Part shown: piece after piece, positions 21,201 to 34,400 of the stretch
Numbering within the stretch: the stretch's first letter is position 1
Layout: each line of letters opens with the position of its first letter
NCBI RefSeq assembly: GCF_003286085.1
Contig: NW_020825322.1
Span: forward strand, 1,302,001-1,366,000
Direction of reading: 5' to 3'
DNA: 64,000 nucleotides
From: Drosophila persimilis
Taxonomy: Eukaryota > Arthropoda > Insecta > Diptera > Drosophilidae
The notes under the pieces: model-generated
Databases searched by the model: none
Seen by the model: only the letters and a program-made list of their open reading frames with translations
What the model was told of the DNA's origin: nothing
Position numbers and translations under genes: made by a program

Positions 21201-23508
21201 CGCTGCCTTCTTTTTGGTTCCGTGTCTGGTTCGACGTGCGCTCCTCCTTCCCAGCCCCACTTCCCTCCCACCTGTGTCCCCACGGGGCATGCAAATGGTG
21301 GCAGGTGGGGGTGCAGGGGGTGGGCATGGCTAAGAGGCATATCTGCCATAGCCGTACGCTGATTTAATTTTAAATCTCTTTCGGCCCTTCTCTTTGCGCT
21401 TTCACTCAAAATTAAAATGACGTCAGGGGTTGGGGTTGTCCCGTCTCTGCAGCTTGCAACGATCCGCCAGTTGCACAGTTGCACAGTTGCAGGTTAATAG
21501 ATCATCTAGCGGGCGGTATGGGGGGGTGGCAGGGATTAAGGCAGATGGAGGCATCCCAGTTGCTGCCACAGCGGTTTCCTTGCTCTCAATTTGCCTGTCA
21601 CAATTCAATTGTCAGGCATTTCATTTCAATTTAACAATTTTGTATTTTCTTCTTCCCACAGCGGAAGCTACTTGCAACTTGCTGTTGTTGCTGCAGCTGT
21701 CATTGCCCCACCTCCCCCCCCTAGCAGCAGACCTACATATCTTCTTGTTGTAGTCACGACAGCGGCAAATTAATCTATGGCATGTCAGTCAGTCAGTCAG
21801 TCAGTCATGATTGTCTCCGACTTTCGGCGTCTCCATTCGCCCGACACATTTCCCCTCGAATTATGCCGAAAGGGGAGCACAAATATTTTGTTTGCATTTG
21901 CCAAAATTTGACGTTTCCAATAGGACATGACAAGCATCTCTCTTGGGTGGTGAGTGCCACACACTATCCACCCAACCCCAACCACATCCACATCCACATC
22001 CAGCCATCAATTGCACAAATTCAATTTGCAATACGAGTAAAAAGTCGATGGCAAACAATGAAAGACAAATGTAGGTTAAATTGTACTCACAAAAATGGAG
22101 CGAAACTGTCCAGCACGATCAACATTTGCGAAACGCTAAAACGACTTTGATATTGTCTATATTTATATGCTCACATATATAGTATACATATACATACATA
22201 TATTGTATGTATATTTGCGCAAAGCAGTTGCTGTATGCAAATATTTTAGGAGCCGCAAAATGGTTTCTTTATGAAAAGTGTTTTTCAATATATTTTTGTA
22301 GAGCTTCGATCTGTGTGGACTAAACAAAAATATGAGTAGTGAAACTGAAACTGCCACAGAAAATTTTTTGTTGATTTTAAAGCGGAAATTTATGGATGAA
22401 AAGATAAGGTAATGGCAAGCTCTCAAGACAAGCTCTCAAGAGAATAAAAAGTATTGATCTAAGGTTTTAGATATATCTTGAGTTAAGTCACAACTCATCT
22501 GAGAGATCCTTCGATGAACCAAGATGGAAAGTAGACGAGTTTTGGGTCAAAGAAAACTGGTGGAAGCTGCCGGCTTTATTTTTTGGGGATCTCTGTCTGA
22601 TGCTAGATATTTCTTGCCACATGCAATATGCGATATATAAGAGGAGTTTCTTTTTACTAATTATCTTAAGTATCTTAAGAGCTATTCGATGCTGTCCTTC
22701 TGGAAAAGGTTTAATGGGGGGTGGGGGGCATGTCCGGTTAGCGCATGTCCATCTACATGAGCCACAAAGTTTTTGACATTGCGGTGTAACTAAATTGCGG
22801 TGACAGCCATTGTTCATTTCATTCAAATTTCGGTGTGTTTTATATTTGCCCTGGGACCAGCCCCAGCAAAAGTTTTGTATATATGTATGTACATACATAC
22901 GAGTGTACGACTGTACATACTCCCCGCAATTAAAAAATGCAGCAAACCGAAAATGTTGTTAATAGAGCGGAATGACAGCCGGAATTGTCAGCCAAGCGGA
23001 GAGGAACAGAGGGACAGAGGCAGAGAGAGACATAGGGCGATAGGGGGATAGGGGGATAGGGGGATAGGGCGATAGGGCGATAGGGTGGAGGTACCATAGT
23101 ATGAGGGGAAGAAGTGGAGTAAAGTGGAAGTGGAAGGTAAATGCATAATTGATGATTACGTTTTCCTGTTTCGGTTTGCTCCACTCTGGCTCTGGCTCTG
23201 GCTCTGGCTCCCCCCCTGCCTGCCATCTCTTTCCCATTGAACTGCATAAACTATCAATTAGATACTGTTTTCAGTTTTATTAACTCCCTGCAGGAGGTGA
23301 TTGGTATCCGGTTTGGGGTTTTGTGGGTAATGAGCTTTGGAGAGCAAGGGATGTGCCACACATAAATTGCCAGGACACGAGACATGCATCTTTTGTTGCC
23401 GGTGCTGCTGCCATGTTTTATTGCTAATTGCAACTTCAGGTTGCAATGTGGCTTCTACTTCGACAGTATCCCATCTATTGGGGAAACACCCCGTCACCGT
23501 TCGCCCCA

Positions 23509-23541
<33 letters not shown>

Positions 23542-26500
23542 TGTGTCGCACACTTGGCCATGCCTCCTCCCTGCCTCTCCCCCCCTCTCTCACTCTCTCA
23601 CTCTATCTGTGTCTTTATCTTTTGGCTGTGTGTTTGTTTGTGGCACGAAAATAATAAAACTGATTTTATTTATGTGCTGCGCCAGACCCAAAATTGAAAT
23701 TCTGCAACACAAGCTGGGAGCAGCACAGAGCAGGGGGGGGTTGGGGATAAGCCGGAGGGCGGGCCTGGAGGGGGTGGTGGTGCATGTGTGGCCAAAAGTG
23801 TTGCCAAATTCACATCGCGCGCCTGTCTGGCTGTCTGGCTGTCTGGCTGTATGACTGTAAGCTCTTCTTTAGTTATTGTTATACGGAATAGAGGACTGCG
23901 AGCCCCACCCGAAACGCCATCGTTCTACCTAACTTTATACTGATATTTATCGCTTTTCCTGGACCTGCCACCGATATGTTGCTGATGTTTTCTGCTTACC
24001 GCTCATAGTTAATGCGCCTCAAAAATTCTCTATCAATTATTGTGGCAGCGGCTGTTGCAGTGGCATGTGGGCCATGTGTATCTGCCGGCTACATACTTTT
24101 GGGCTGGCCGCAGATACAATGTGGATCCATCAATCACATTTGTTAGGATTCATTCTCAATGGCCATTCACATTCACATTCACAAAATGCAACAAAATGCA
24201 ATAATCATCCCTCTCTCTCTCTGTCCCTATCGCTGTCTCTGTGGGAGAGGTGGAGCTGCATTGAGTGCTGCATTTTCCATGTTAATTGCGAGCTTTGCCA
24301 AAAGTAGTAACATTTTCCACATTCCTCTCGAAGCGCAGCCGTAGTCCAGGTCCTCGTCCCGGGCATGAGGAATGCAAAAATGTGGCATTCAGAATTTCCC
24401 ACAGAAGCCCAACGCTAGCACTGGCTATACACCCCCTCTCCAGCACTCTCTTGGTGCTGCTCGACAACCACTTGGGTGTTTCCCCTGCGTTGCCATGGAT
24501 CCTGTCGTAATCCCTCTTTAAAGCGGATGGAAACCCTTTACAAATGAATCCCAAAACTGAGGGATCTGCCTTTGGCGCTGCCACTGTCACTGCCAAAGGC
24601 AAAAGCTTAAAATATTCATTATTAATTTTATTCGCTGTATTAATCAACGCTGACGGCGATAATTACCCGTCGCTTCTTTCTCTGAAAGATGAATAAAAGA
24701 ATGAATTCCCCAGTCTGACGATTACGAAAGATTCAAAAGAGTCAGGCCATCACAAGTTACCATGGAAAAATGAGTACATTCATTAAAGCCAGTGTCCCAT
24801 CCAGAGAGCCGTTTGGGTCTTCATTTTATGAAAATACGATTGGCATATCCCCAACCTTCAAATCTAGTATTACTAGGTATATGTTCGTTGAGCAAATTTT
24901 CCAAAAAACACTCTGGGCCTCTTTTCAACTGGCTGAAGGCAGAAAATGCAGCATAATTATTCTTAATTTAATATGACAGAAACTGCTCCAAGCCCTGGCA
25001 CTAGAAGGTCCACTCGAATCGCGAGTTCTTCGAGCACTCGGACTCCACCTGCTCCACCACGGCCAGCCACCACGGTGGCCAGCCTGAAGCAACTTCTTGG
25101 AGCTCCGAGGAGCCCCACCACTGAGCTGGCGACGTTGCATGGACCACCACAAGGATATGGGCAGCAGAAAGAAAATTCAATCGAAATTGGAAATTGGATG
25201 CAAAGGAAACCTTCATGGGAAACCGAATGGTACACACTTGTGCGCTCCAGCAGCTGCAACAGAAGCTCGTGGTGACGGGTGCAAAAATGCTCGGTGGACT
25301 TCTTGAGGTACAGTCCTTCCTTCCTCGGTGGACTTCTTGGGGTACAGTCCCTCCACTCCCTCGAGGGCTGAACGGGTTCGAGGTTGTACTTGGCCTTAAT
25401 TCATTCATTCATTCTTCTTCTGTTGTGACACTATCAGGCGACTCACTCCGAGTGGACACTGAGCTTGTCCTCGGAAAACACCTGCTTGGACATCGAAGAC
25501 TAAAGACTAAAGGCCATGGCCATGGCTTGAAAGACTTACAGAAAAAACCACTAGTTGGAAATAAACTTCATCTTAAAGACTGGGCGTAGAAGATAGTTGG
25601 AAGTTCTCTCAGTGATGCCTTGAAAATGATATTCAGGTGTAATGCCTTCAAGGGCAATGCTTGAACTTTTCCATAACCCAATGAAGCTTTCCAGCTGGGA
25701 AATTTAAAGAGTACAACATATGTATCTGTAAATGAGGGGTCTTTCCGCAGATGGGACCGTTCTTGTTGGAGCCAAAGATCTGAATATCAAAGGGAACATT
25801 GTTCCGCTTTGACTTGCTATCCACTCCATTCAATTCGAACTTCTTTGGAATTATTGCGAGGAGCATTTATTCGGCTATAATTTAATCTACTATTTGCCAG
25901 TTCGAGGAGCTTCTCAGAAATAGCTGATTGCTCGGAGTGGAAGTCCCGCCTGGGCCTGCGGCCTTGAGTATTCAATGGGAAATCAATGTTTGACTGTTTG
26001 CCCACTCAATTATGGATTGGCATATTTACGCAACTTCAAAGCCCATAAGCCGCCCATTGGATGTCCTGCGGGATAAAAGATTAATACATGTTTGCACTGA
26101 TTGCGGAAACCAGCTCTCCAAGAAGCTTTCGCACCTCCATAGACCCTCTCCACAAGCGTTTAATTTATTCAATAGACTTTTGTAATTGTCAAAGTTGCAG
26201 TGGGGCGCTTCGGAGGCTTCAGAGGAAGCAGAGGCAGCAGAGGCTGAATGCAACAAGCGACACTCGGCTCCCAGCAATTAGTAAATCATGAGGAAATTAT
26301 GTGCTTTGTGAATGCAGCCCCCAAAAGGAGCAGTCCCAGTTGCCAGACGAAAATTTTAATGCAAACTGTAAATTATTATATACTTAGTTACATTTTGCTC
26401 CAAATGCACAGGCAGTCCCTCGATCTCCATCTCCATCTCCGTCTCCGGCTCCGCCCTCACTGCGACTGTTTCGGCCTTCTCTCAAAGGGCTGGCTGTTTT

Positions 26501-28435
26501 AGCCATTTCTCGGCTCCCGCTGGCAGACAATACAAAACTATAAATATGCACAGTCACAGACAAAGTCACAATCACAGTCACAGTTGCAATTATACCCGAA
26601 GGCGCACAGTGGTCGGAGACCAAAGGAGACGAAATATGTATCAATTATTGCTTTCATTCGGATCCTACTGCCTGAAAATATATGATTTTCTTTGGTCAAC
26701 TCCTCATTGAATATATACAGAAATCTCACCTAGCCGCTAGCTTAAATTTGTTTGTTTCCAGCTTTTCAATTAATTTATTTTGTTTGTCAATTGTCAAGTG
26801 CATAATATTTAATTTCATTCAATTTCATTCCTTTGGAATGCAATTCGCTTGATCTTGAAGATTTGAGCAACACATTTTTTGATTCAATTAATTTTGTGTC
26901 GTTGACCAACCACTGTGCCGGACTCATTCACAAGTCGTTCGCTGGAATGATATATTTTTTATTTTACCATCTTCTTCGCCTCATCGCTCCTCTCCGGCTC
27001 TCCGGCTCTCCACTCTCCATCGCTTGGCGGTGGGTGGGTGTCTCTGGCAGAGCAAGCAAAATGCAAAATTTATTGCTGAAAACTACAAAACACACACAGC
27101 GTCTGTTGGGTGGTTGAGTGGTCGCTGGGCTGGTGGGGTGTTGGGGTGGTGTGCGAGTGTGGGGTAAATGGGGGCGTGGAAAATGTGTTAAGTCTATTGA
27201 GTGTATTAAAGCAAATAACTGCGTCGACGAATAAAATACATACGGGGAGACGACAGCGAGGAATGTGCTCCAGGCACTGCCAGGGGGGTACAGGGGAATA
27301 GAAGAACGCTGTGTGGATAGAGGGCGTGGCAAAAGATACTTTATACACACACGCTGACAGATGCACCGACTCAGACACACACATATGCAAATATGAATAT
27401 AAATGAACAACGCGATGGAGTCCAAGGCCCAGCCTGAGCTCCGATGTCTGGGTATGGCATAGATATAGAAAGAAAACCGAACAAAACCGAGGGAGAGACA
27501 GTTAGAGAGAGTGAGAAAGAGGGACAGCTTTTGGTTGAAAGTTGAACGTGTGGCTTACAAACGGCACCACTGAAATCGACACAAGACACAGGGAGGGCGA
27601 AGGGAAACCGCAACAAAAGTGGAGCCAACCCTGAGCCAATGGGTCTGGCAACTCTGACAAAGAATTTAGTTGCCCTTTAAGATCAAATATGCCAATATTT
27701 CCACGCACAAGACAGTCGAACACAATCCGAAAATTGAACGAATAAAATAGTTTATCGAAAAAGCAAGGCCTTGCCCCAACTCTGAATTTCGTCACTCTTT
27801 AGGCCCGATTTTGGGCCATGTAATGTGTGACAATTGTGTGTTTGAATTCAGACCGGAAATCGAACAAATAAATGATGATCGAAATGAAACAGTGAGGAGG
27901 GCTCAGGCCACATCATTTGGAATGGGTGGCAATTGTAACTAGAAATTCCTTTTGCCGTTTAAGCCCAATTATGGCAATATTTAAATGCAATGCACAAAAT
28001 GCCATTCAACAAAACCCCAAAAATGGTAAACGACAATTTGTGCAACAAAAACCATTAATTATTGCAATTTTAATTAGAAAGATTGAGTGCGTAAATTTTG
28101 GGTAAAGTTTTAACGGTTCATTAGATACCGAATGCATTCGGAATATTCTTATTTAAATTAATTTCAGTGCTCATTCGCATTTAATTGATGTGGCAAATAG
28201 TTGAACGAACGCTGCCAGCCGACAGCTAAACTTGCAGGCAGCAGAAAACATGGCAACAAAAACAAAAACACCAACTGCAACTGCAGCACAACCAGGAGCA
28301 GGAACAGGAGCAGGAACAGGAACGGGAACGGGAACAGAAGCAGAAACACAACCAGAACCAGAGCCAGAACCAGAACCAGAACGGAAATAAGCAGCTTTTG
28401 ACTAACGGCAAAATGGATGCCAGAGAGCTGGCTGT

Positions 28436-28470
<35 letters not shown>

Positions 28471-31400
28471 AAAAAAGCATCGCAATGCCTGTAGAAAAGG
28501 GGTGAAAAAGAGGGAAGGCAGGGAGAGAGAATGGAAGCATAAGGAGCATAAGCAGAAGTGGAGTAGCATCTGGCACTGCCCTGTGCGATTACAAAAACAT
28601 CAACACTTAATATGTTTATTAAATTTGTTGCTACATCATTAGGCACTAGCAGCCATGTAATGTGAGGCAAACACTTCACATGCGCCCATGGGTATGCCGT
28701 GCTGTGTGCCACATGCATGTGTGTGCCAGTGCTGTCAACGACTACTACTGTCGTCTGCTTCAGCAATACCATACCCTATGACCCATAAACTCAACTCGAA
28801 TGGCATTCAACGATCACTGGGATAGTATGCACTATAGACAATCAAATAAACTGAGTCTACGCTCAAGTGTGGTGCCAAATGAATGATGTATTTGGGCATT
28901 TTGGATGATAGCTTAATGAGAGAATTATGAAAAAATAAACCAAAATAGTACCAATAAAAACCCTCACGAGAGAGTACATTAATGTATGTGATTCCATCGT
29001 CTTTAAGGGAATGTACACCTTTTGAGACACAATAGAATTCACTCAACAATTAATTACATACCAAATGAATGTCCATTTTGTGTGGTGTGGCACGAGTATG
29101 TTCAAATCAGCCGCACTCAGCCAGCCTGTTGTGGTGTGTGGTTTGGTGGCTTGGTGTTGTGCCACACAGAAGCCCCACACAGTAGCCCCACAGCAATTAG
29201 TTGGCACTTGAGATTGTTTTCCCCACATTCGATTCAATTTAGCAAATCAAACTCGATTGCTGCTGCCAGAGCATCCCTGCTTCGTTGGCTTTCCTAATTT
29301 CGTTTTGGTTTGTGCTTGAATGTAGCTGTAGATGTTGTAGTTGTAGCTGGCTTTAGCTTCCAGTCGTGCCAATGCCCTATGCACACACACACACACACAC
29401 ACAGTCGTACTCTCTCGGTGGCATGTGTTTCTGTGTGAGGCTGCTTCTTTGTGTGTGTGTGTGTGTGTGTGTGTGGGCTGTGCTTTGGGCTACTTTGCAT
29501 GGGCTTAACGATTGTTGTTTAAATGCAGTTACAGTTACAGTTACAGTTGCGTTACAGTCGCAGTTACAGTTGCAGTTACAGTAACACTTACAGTTGCTTG
29601 CTGCGAAAGAGAGAGAGTGGGATGGCCACTCAGAGGAAGTGAGAGGGCAAGTTGAAGCTTTAATACAAATTTGCATTGCCTACTTTTTGGCGTCGCGTTG
29701 CGTTGCGTTGCGTGGCATGGTGTTCCGTTATGCGAAAGTTAACAAAGTATGCGTACCCAGTCACACACACACACCGATGTACATATGTATGTATGCACAT
29801 CCACCTTTATTCACGATGTATATGCATGGCTTGCCTTGCCTTGCTTTTTTTTGTTGTACTTTACTTTACCTCTTTTTAGTTTCACTTTTGCTGTGGCTCT
29901 GGCAAAAGTTATGCGCATTATTAAAAAAGGCAACGCGCTCACCGCATAAATTTTAATGCTCATGATTATTATTATCATAATAAAATGTAATGTTCCAACC
30001 GCCATCCACACCCCACGGCCACAAAAATGACTGAACACATATATATATACATAAGTATATCCACTTTTACTGCCGAAACTGCATACGTATACTCGTACTG
30101 GTACTCAGGTGAACTCCATTTCGTTTTTCCATTTCCTTTCAGCAGTTGCGGGCAGTGGGGCAGTGACAAATCGCTCGGCAGCCACCCAATCATTGACACT
30201 ATCGCAGAGCTACCACCAAGACAATGCCACCAGCAGTCCAGGAGGCCACCCCACGACAAGCTCATCCACAGCCAATGCATTTGCCCAGCAGGAGGATGCT
30301 GTGCTGCTGGACGAGGACGAGGAGGAGGACCAGGAGCCGCATGCACTGACCATTTCACGACCACCGCGGGCTGGTCGCAGCGAGCGGCAGGCGATGGAGG
30401 AGGATCAAGTCGACCGCTGCCGGCTCTTCGTCGAGGGAGATCCAACCAAGAACGAGCTGTACAGCCCCGAGTATCCCAATCTGTATCCGAAGAACATCAA
30501 CTGCACGCGAGTGATAACAGGTAAGGATAAGAATGAGGGATCTCTAAATAAAAGTATTTAATTAGGGGCATGCATTTGAATGAATACGAATGGATGAATG
30601 AATGTAATGGAACATTGTGCACAATTAAGTGAATTCCAAAATATTATGCAGATGTACATTTGTAGATTAGCAATCGATTACCCCTGGCTTAACAGCTGAA
30701 TGACTGACTTCAAAATCCAAATAACAAATTCAGGGCAACCAATATGCATATCTGGCATACCTGGCCATATCGAATATTCATTCAGCACACGCATATTTAT
30801 TCATACGAATTACGGCACTCAATCTCAATCCTGCCGATTCATACGGATATTAATGTGCGAGAAGTGAGCAGAAACAGAGAGATATTTAGCTGGTATTTAG
30901 ATAGAAATTATTAGAGTGTCACCAGCACTTGGCCAGTCCTCATCAATGCGGGGTCTTGCTCGAGCCCAAGTAATTTCAGGTTCATGTATTCATGCCCCAG
31001 CCCATTCGGTGGATTATCTACGGCTAAGCAATTAACAACCAGTCCCCCCATACTCGTATCTGTATCTGTATCTGAGTCTGTATCTGAATCTGAATCCACT
31101 GTATGCCACAGATACAAAGACAAATAGGAGCTTTGATGGAAGACAATTCGCAGTCAACTTCCTGTGGCGCACGAGTTTGTGGAGTGTGGAGTGTGGAGTG
31201 CAGGCCTCGTAAAAGTTTATATGGCAGGCACTTGGCGACGAGCAAGCTACTGCAAATAATTGCAAAGTCTTTTGGCCAAGTCTTGGCTGTTGACATTACC
31301 AGATGCCAGTCAGTCAGCCAGTCAGCCAGTCAGTCACTCAGTGAGTCATTCAGGGAGACTGGGGGGGAACCGTTGGAGCGGCAGCATTAGACGGCGCTGA

Positions 31401-34400
31401 TGCGTAAGATGCTCCATACAGATTCGAGTGGCAGGACCGTTTTGTGTGCCCCATTTAAAAGCGTTGGCGTGCTCGGGGCCCTTCTTCCACCACAATTCAA
31501 TCCCTCGATGGGGGATTGCCAACGGGGGATTGGGCCGAGCAGTCATCATATTTGAGCTGCACTCGCTTCACTGCCTCTTCCACAGCTCCCAGCTCCAGCC
31601 CCAGCCCCAGCCCCAGCCCCAGTCCCAGCTCCAGCTCCAGTCGAATCGAGTCAACTCCAATGCTTATCTAAAGTCGGTTAGAGGCCAAATCATTTGTCAG
31701 TTAAGACAAAATAATGTCACTGCAAAAGTCAAGAGCTGACAGATAAAACCTGAAAGCGAATGATTGACTTTCCATAAGCACGCATCAGCGGTCCCAGTAT
31801 CTGTCTATCTACAAATATGTCAGCATATGTATCTTTCTCTCCCACCCCCATCTGTGTATGTGTGTGTTCAGCATTAGCTGGGGGTGGTTGAGGGACTCGA
31901 ACTGACAGAGGCAGCTGCTTATTTGCATATCAATGTGGGTGTGGGTGGGTCGTAAGAGGACCCCAGTGAAGACCATCTTAATGTGGAGCTAAGCAGATGA
32001 GAGATACATCTTAGACTCAGACTTAGATTCCCCATCTAAATAGAGTCCAGGGCATCTTTGTATTTCCAAAATTAGTTCATAAATTGTCCGAATTTTCCCA
32101 TGATCATTCTGAATATTCATTAATTGAATGCCAAAGAATATACAGCCCTAGAGCTGTAGAGCTGTGCAAAACTCCCAATTTATGAATTAATTGTCTTTCA
32201 TTCGCAAAGGAAAAAGTATGTCTTGGATAACAGCCTGAAACCCGACCAAAACCAGTCCCAATGCACAATGCCTCAAATACAAAACCCATCCAGATGGACA
32301 TGAAACCCTCTCAGAGCCCAATAATTTGTCCATCAACATGAATGAATGCCAAAGAATGTGCAGCCATAGAAGAGAATCTAGTATCTAGTATACAGAATGG
32401 GTTAATATGTTCCGATATGTACAATGCCAGAAAATTCCAGCTGGACCACCGGATTGAAAGCCAATCTACCTGAATGAGAGCCAAAGGAAATACTGCATGT
32501 GGTCAATTGTCCTTCGTATTCGCCTTACAAAGTATGAGTAGTTCTTTGTGAATACTTTCCGAAGTCGGGCCTTTACCATTCAGTCCAGATGCACCCGCCC
32601 CAAATATGTACCTTCGACAGGCAATCTAGTTGTGGACCTCGACCCCATGCCGAAGGATAGCCATCGGCGAGCAGCCCATGAAATATGCAAAATTTGCAAA
32701 ACAATTTTGCTGAATTTTCCTCCAGAAAATACGACAAAGAGCACTAGCTCTCTGTGGAGACCAGATCCCCCTCCGGCCGAACGGATTGCCTATAATTATG
32801 AATGCATTTTCGATCCCCCCTCCTGCCTTCTCTTCTGGGGTAACCATCAATTGGTCTGTTCTGCTTTGTAATTGGGTTTCATTTTCGAAACTGCCATTGC
32901 AATTCAAAAATGCTGCCGTTCTCTATGCCATCTCATCCCCCTGCCCCTTCCCCGCTGGGCTTTGTAATTTAATAGCACTAAACCAGCACCAGCACCAGCA
33001 TCCCCCTCGGTGGGCCAAACCTTAACTGGGTTCCTTACCCCCTTTTCAAGGCCAATCAATGCGAAATCCTATTCCCATTCAACCTCCACTCACTTCGGTA
33101 TTTGTTTGGCTCGGAACCTCTGCCTCTCTGTGCCGTTCTCTGTCTGTGATTCCAACTTTCATTACTTGTCCATCTCCATTATGTAATGTGTGTGTGTGTG
33201 TGTGCGGGTGTTAACGCCTTGGCAATTGCTTCTCTGTGTGTACATATGGATGGATGTGTGTGGGAATTAGGGAATATGTGTGTTGTTATGCCACATTGGC
33301 CACAAAGGTTCCATTTCACAGCCAACACGAAGGAGCGGATCAGGTTGGCGTTGGGAATCGAGAATGGGGGAGCAGAAGAAGCAAATGTATTTTCAAATGC
33401 CAGCTCCGGAGGCGGAGCCCACTTCCACTTCCACTCCCATTGACATTCACATTCACATTTGCCATTGATTCATGCCAAGGATTCGTTAGCTCAATAGGTA
33501 TGGCCGGCAATGTGAGTGTGAATGAATGAATGAATGAATTTGGATGTGGGTCTGGGTCTGGGTGTGGGTGTGGGTCTGGGTGTGGGTGTGGCATCTTGAT
33601 ACCTTCTTCTTTTCATGCAGCCACTAAATGAGTCCTCAGAGTCTTTCATTTGGCCATAGATACGGCCGGATACGAGACCATGATTGGGTCTAGTCTTTTT
33701 TCCTTTTAAGTTTGCTTTTCCTTTTGAAACCCCAAGAAAACGCCCTTTAGATAGATGTATCTTTGCAGGCATATTATAGTTCGGATTTCCTTGTGAATGG
33801 GAAAACTATGCGCAATTTTTGTACAATTTTTTATTGAGCAAATGCTTTGAGCAAAGCTTATGTTTTTGAAATGTGGGGACTTTTTTTATTTTATTAAGAA
33901 AGCAAGTTGTCCAAAGAAGAGCTGCTTGCCCTCCTGGAGTGAAAGCAATCATAAAGTAATAACCAAGGCAACCCTAGGTGGACTTCGACCAACAACAGCA
34001 ACCACACTTCTTAATTAAGTGAATGAGTCCTGGTCCAGTGTCTCGGGAATCTAGCGCCAGGCTTGAGGTGCATTCCATCTTTCGTCTGCCCCGTTCGGTG
34101 GCATTTCCACTTCCATGTCCACAGCCACTCCTTCAGAAGGAAAACTTGAGCTGGCGCAGAGCTATTGTTAATCAGTTGTTTAGCTCTGGGGCATTTGACT
34201 TTGAGTAAGCCCGAAGTCAGAGTTGGAGTCGGGGTCGTGGTCGTGGTCGGGGTCACCAACGGTAGTGATGGGATCATGGAATTTATATTTGTCCACTAAC
34301 GTGTTGCCTTTTGTGCTATTTTCTTTCTCTCTGATGCCTGCCTGCATCTAATTACAGCGCCGAAGGGACAAATCATACGCCTGGACTTTCGCAACTCGTT

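Larger units (their letters stand above)
15223..30142 (+). other. Neto intron 1 (14.9 kb)
   Basis: Large first intron, bordered by GTAAGT and TTCCTTTCAG. It contains microsatellites (TAGTGG 21100-21131, CAGT 21784-21807, the octamer array 23032-23087, GT 28437-28468, GTTACA 29524-29599), a 30-base G run at 23510 and a possible minus-strand pseudogene at 25000-26005. The rest shows no gene that I can support. Intronic enhancers are likely in an intron this size but cannot be placed from sequence alone. Confidence 0.8.

Noticed and set aside
28164..28772. 202-codon minus-strand open frame
   Set aside because: Made of CA/GT and hexamer repeats that translate to His-Thr and Phe-Leu runs.
32548..32871. 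107-codon plus-strand open frame in intron 2
   Set aside because: No ATG at its start, an opposing open frame over the same bases, and no domain beyond a chance CxxC.
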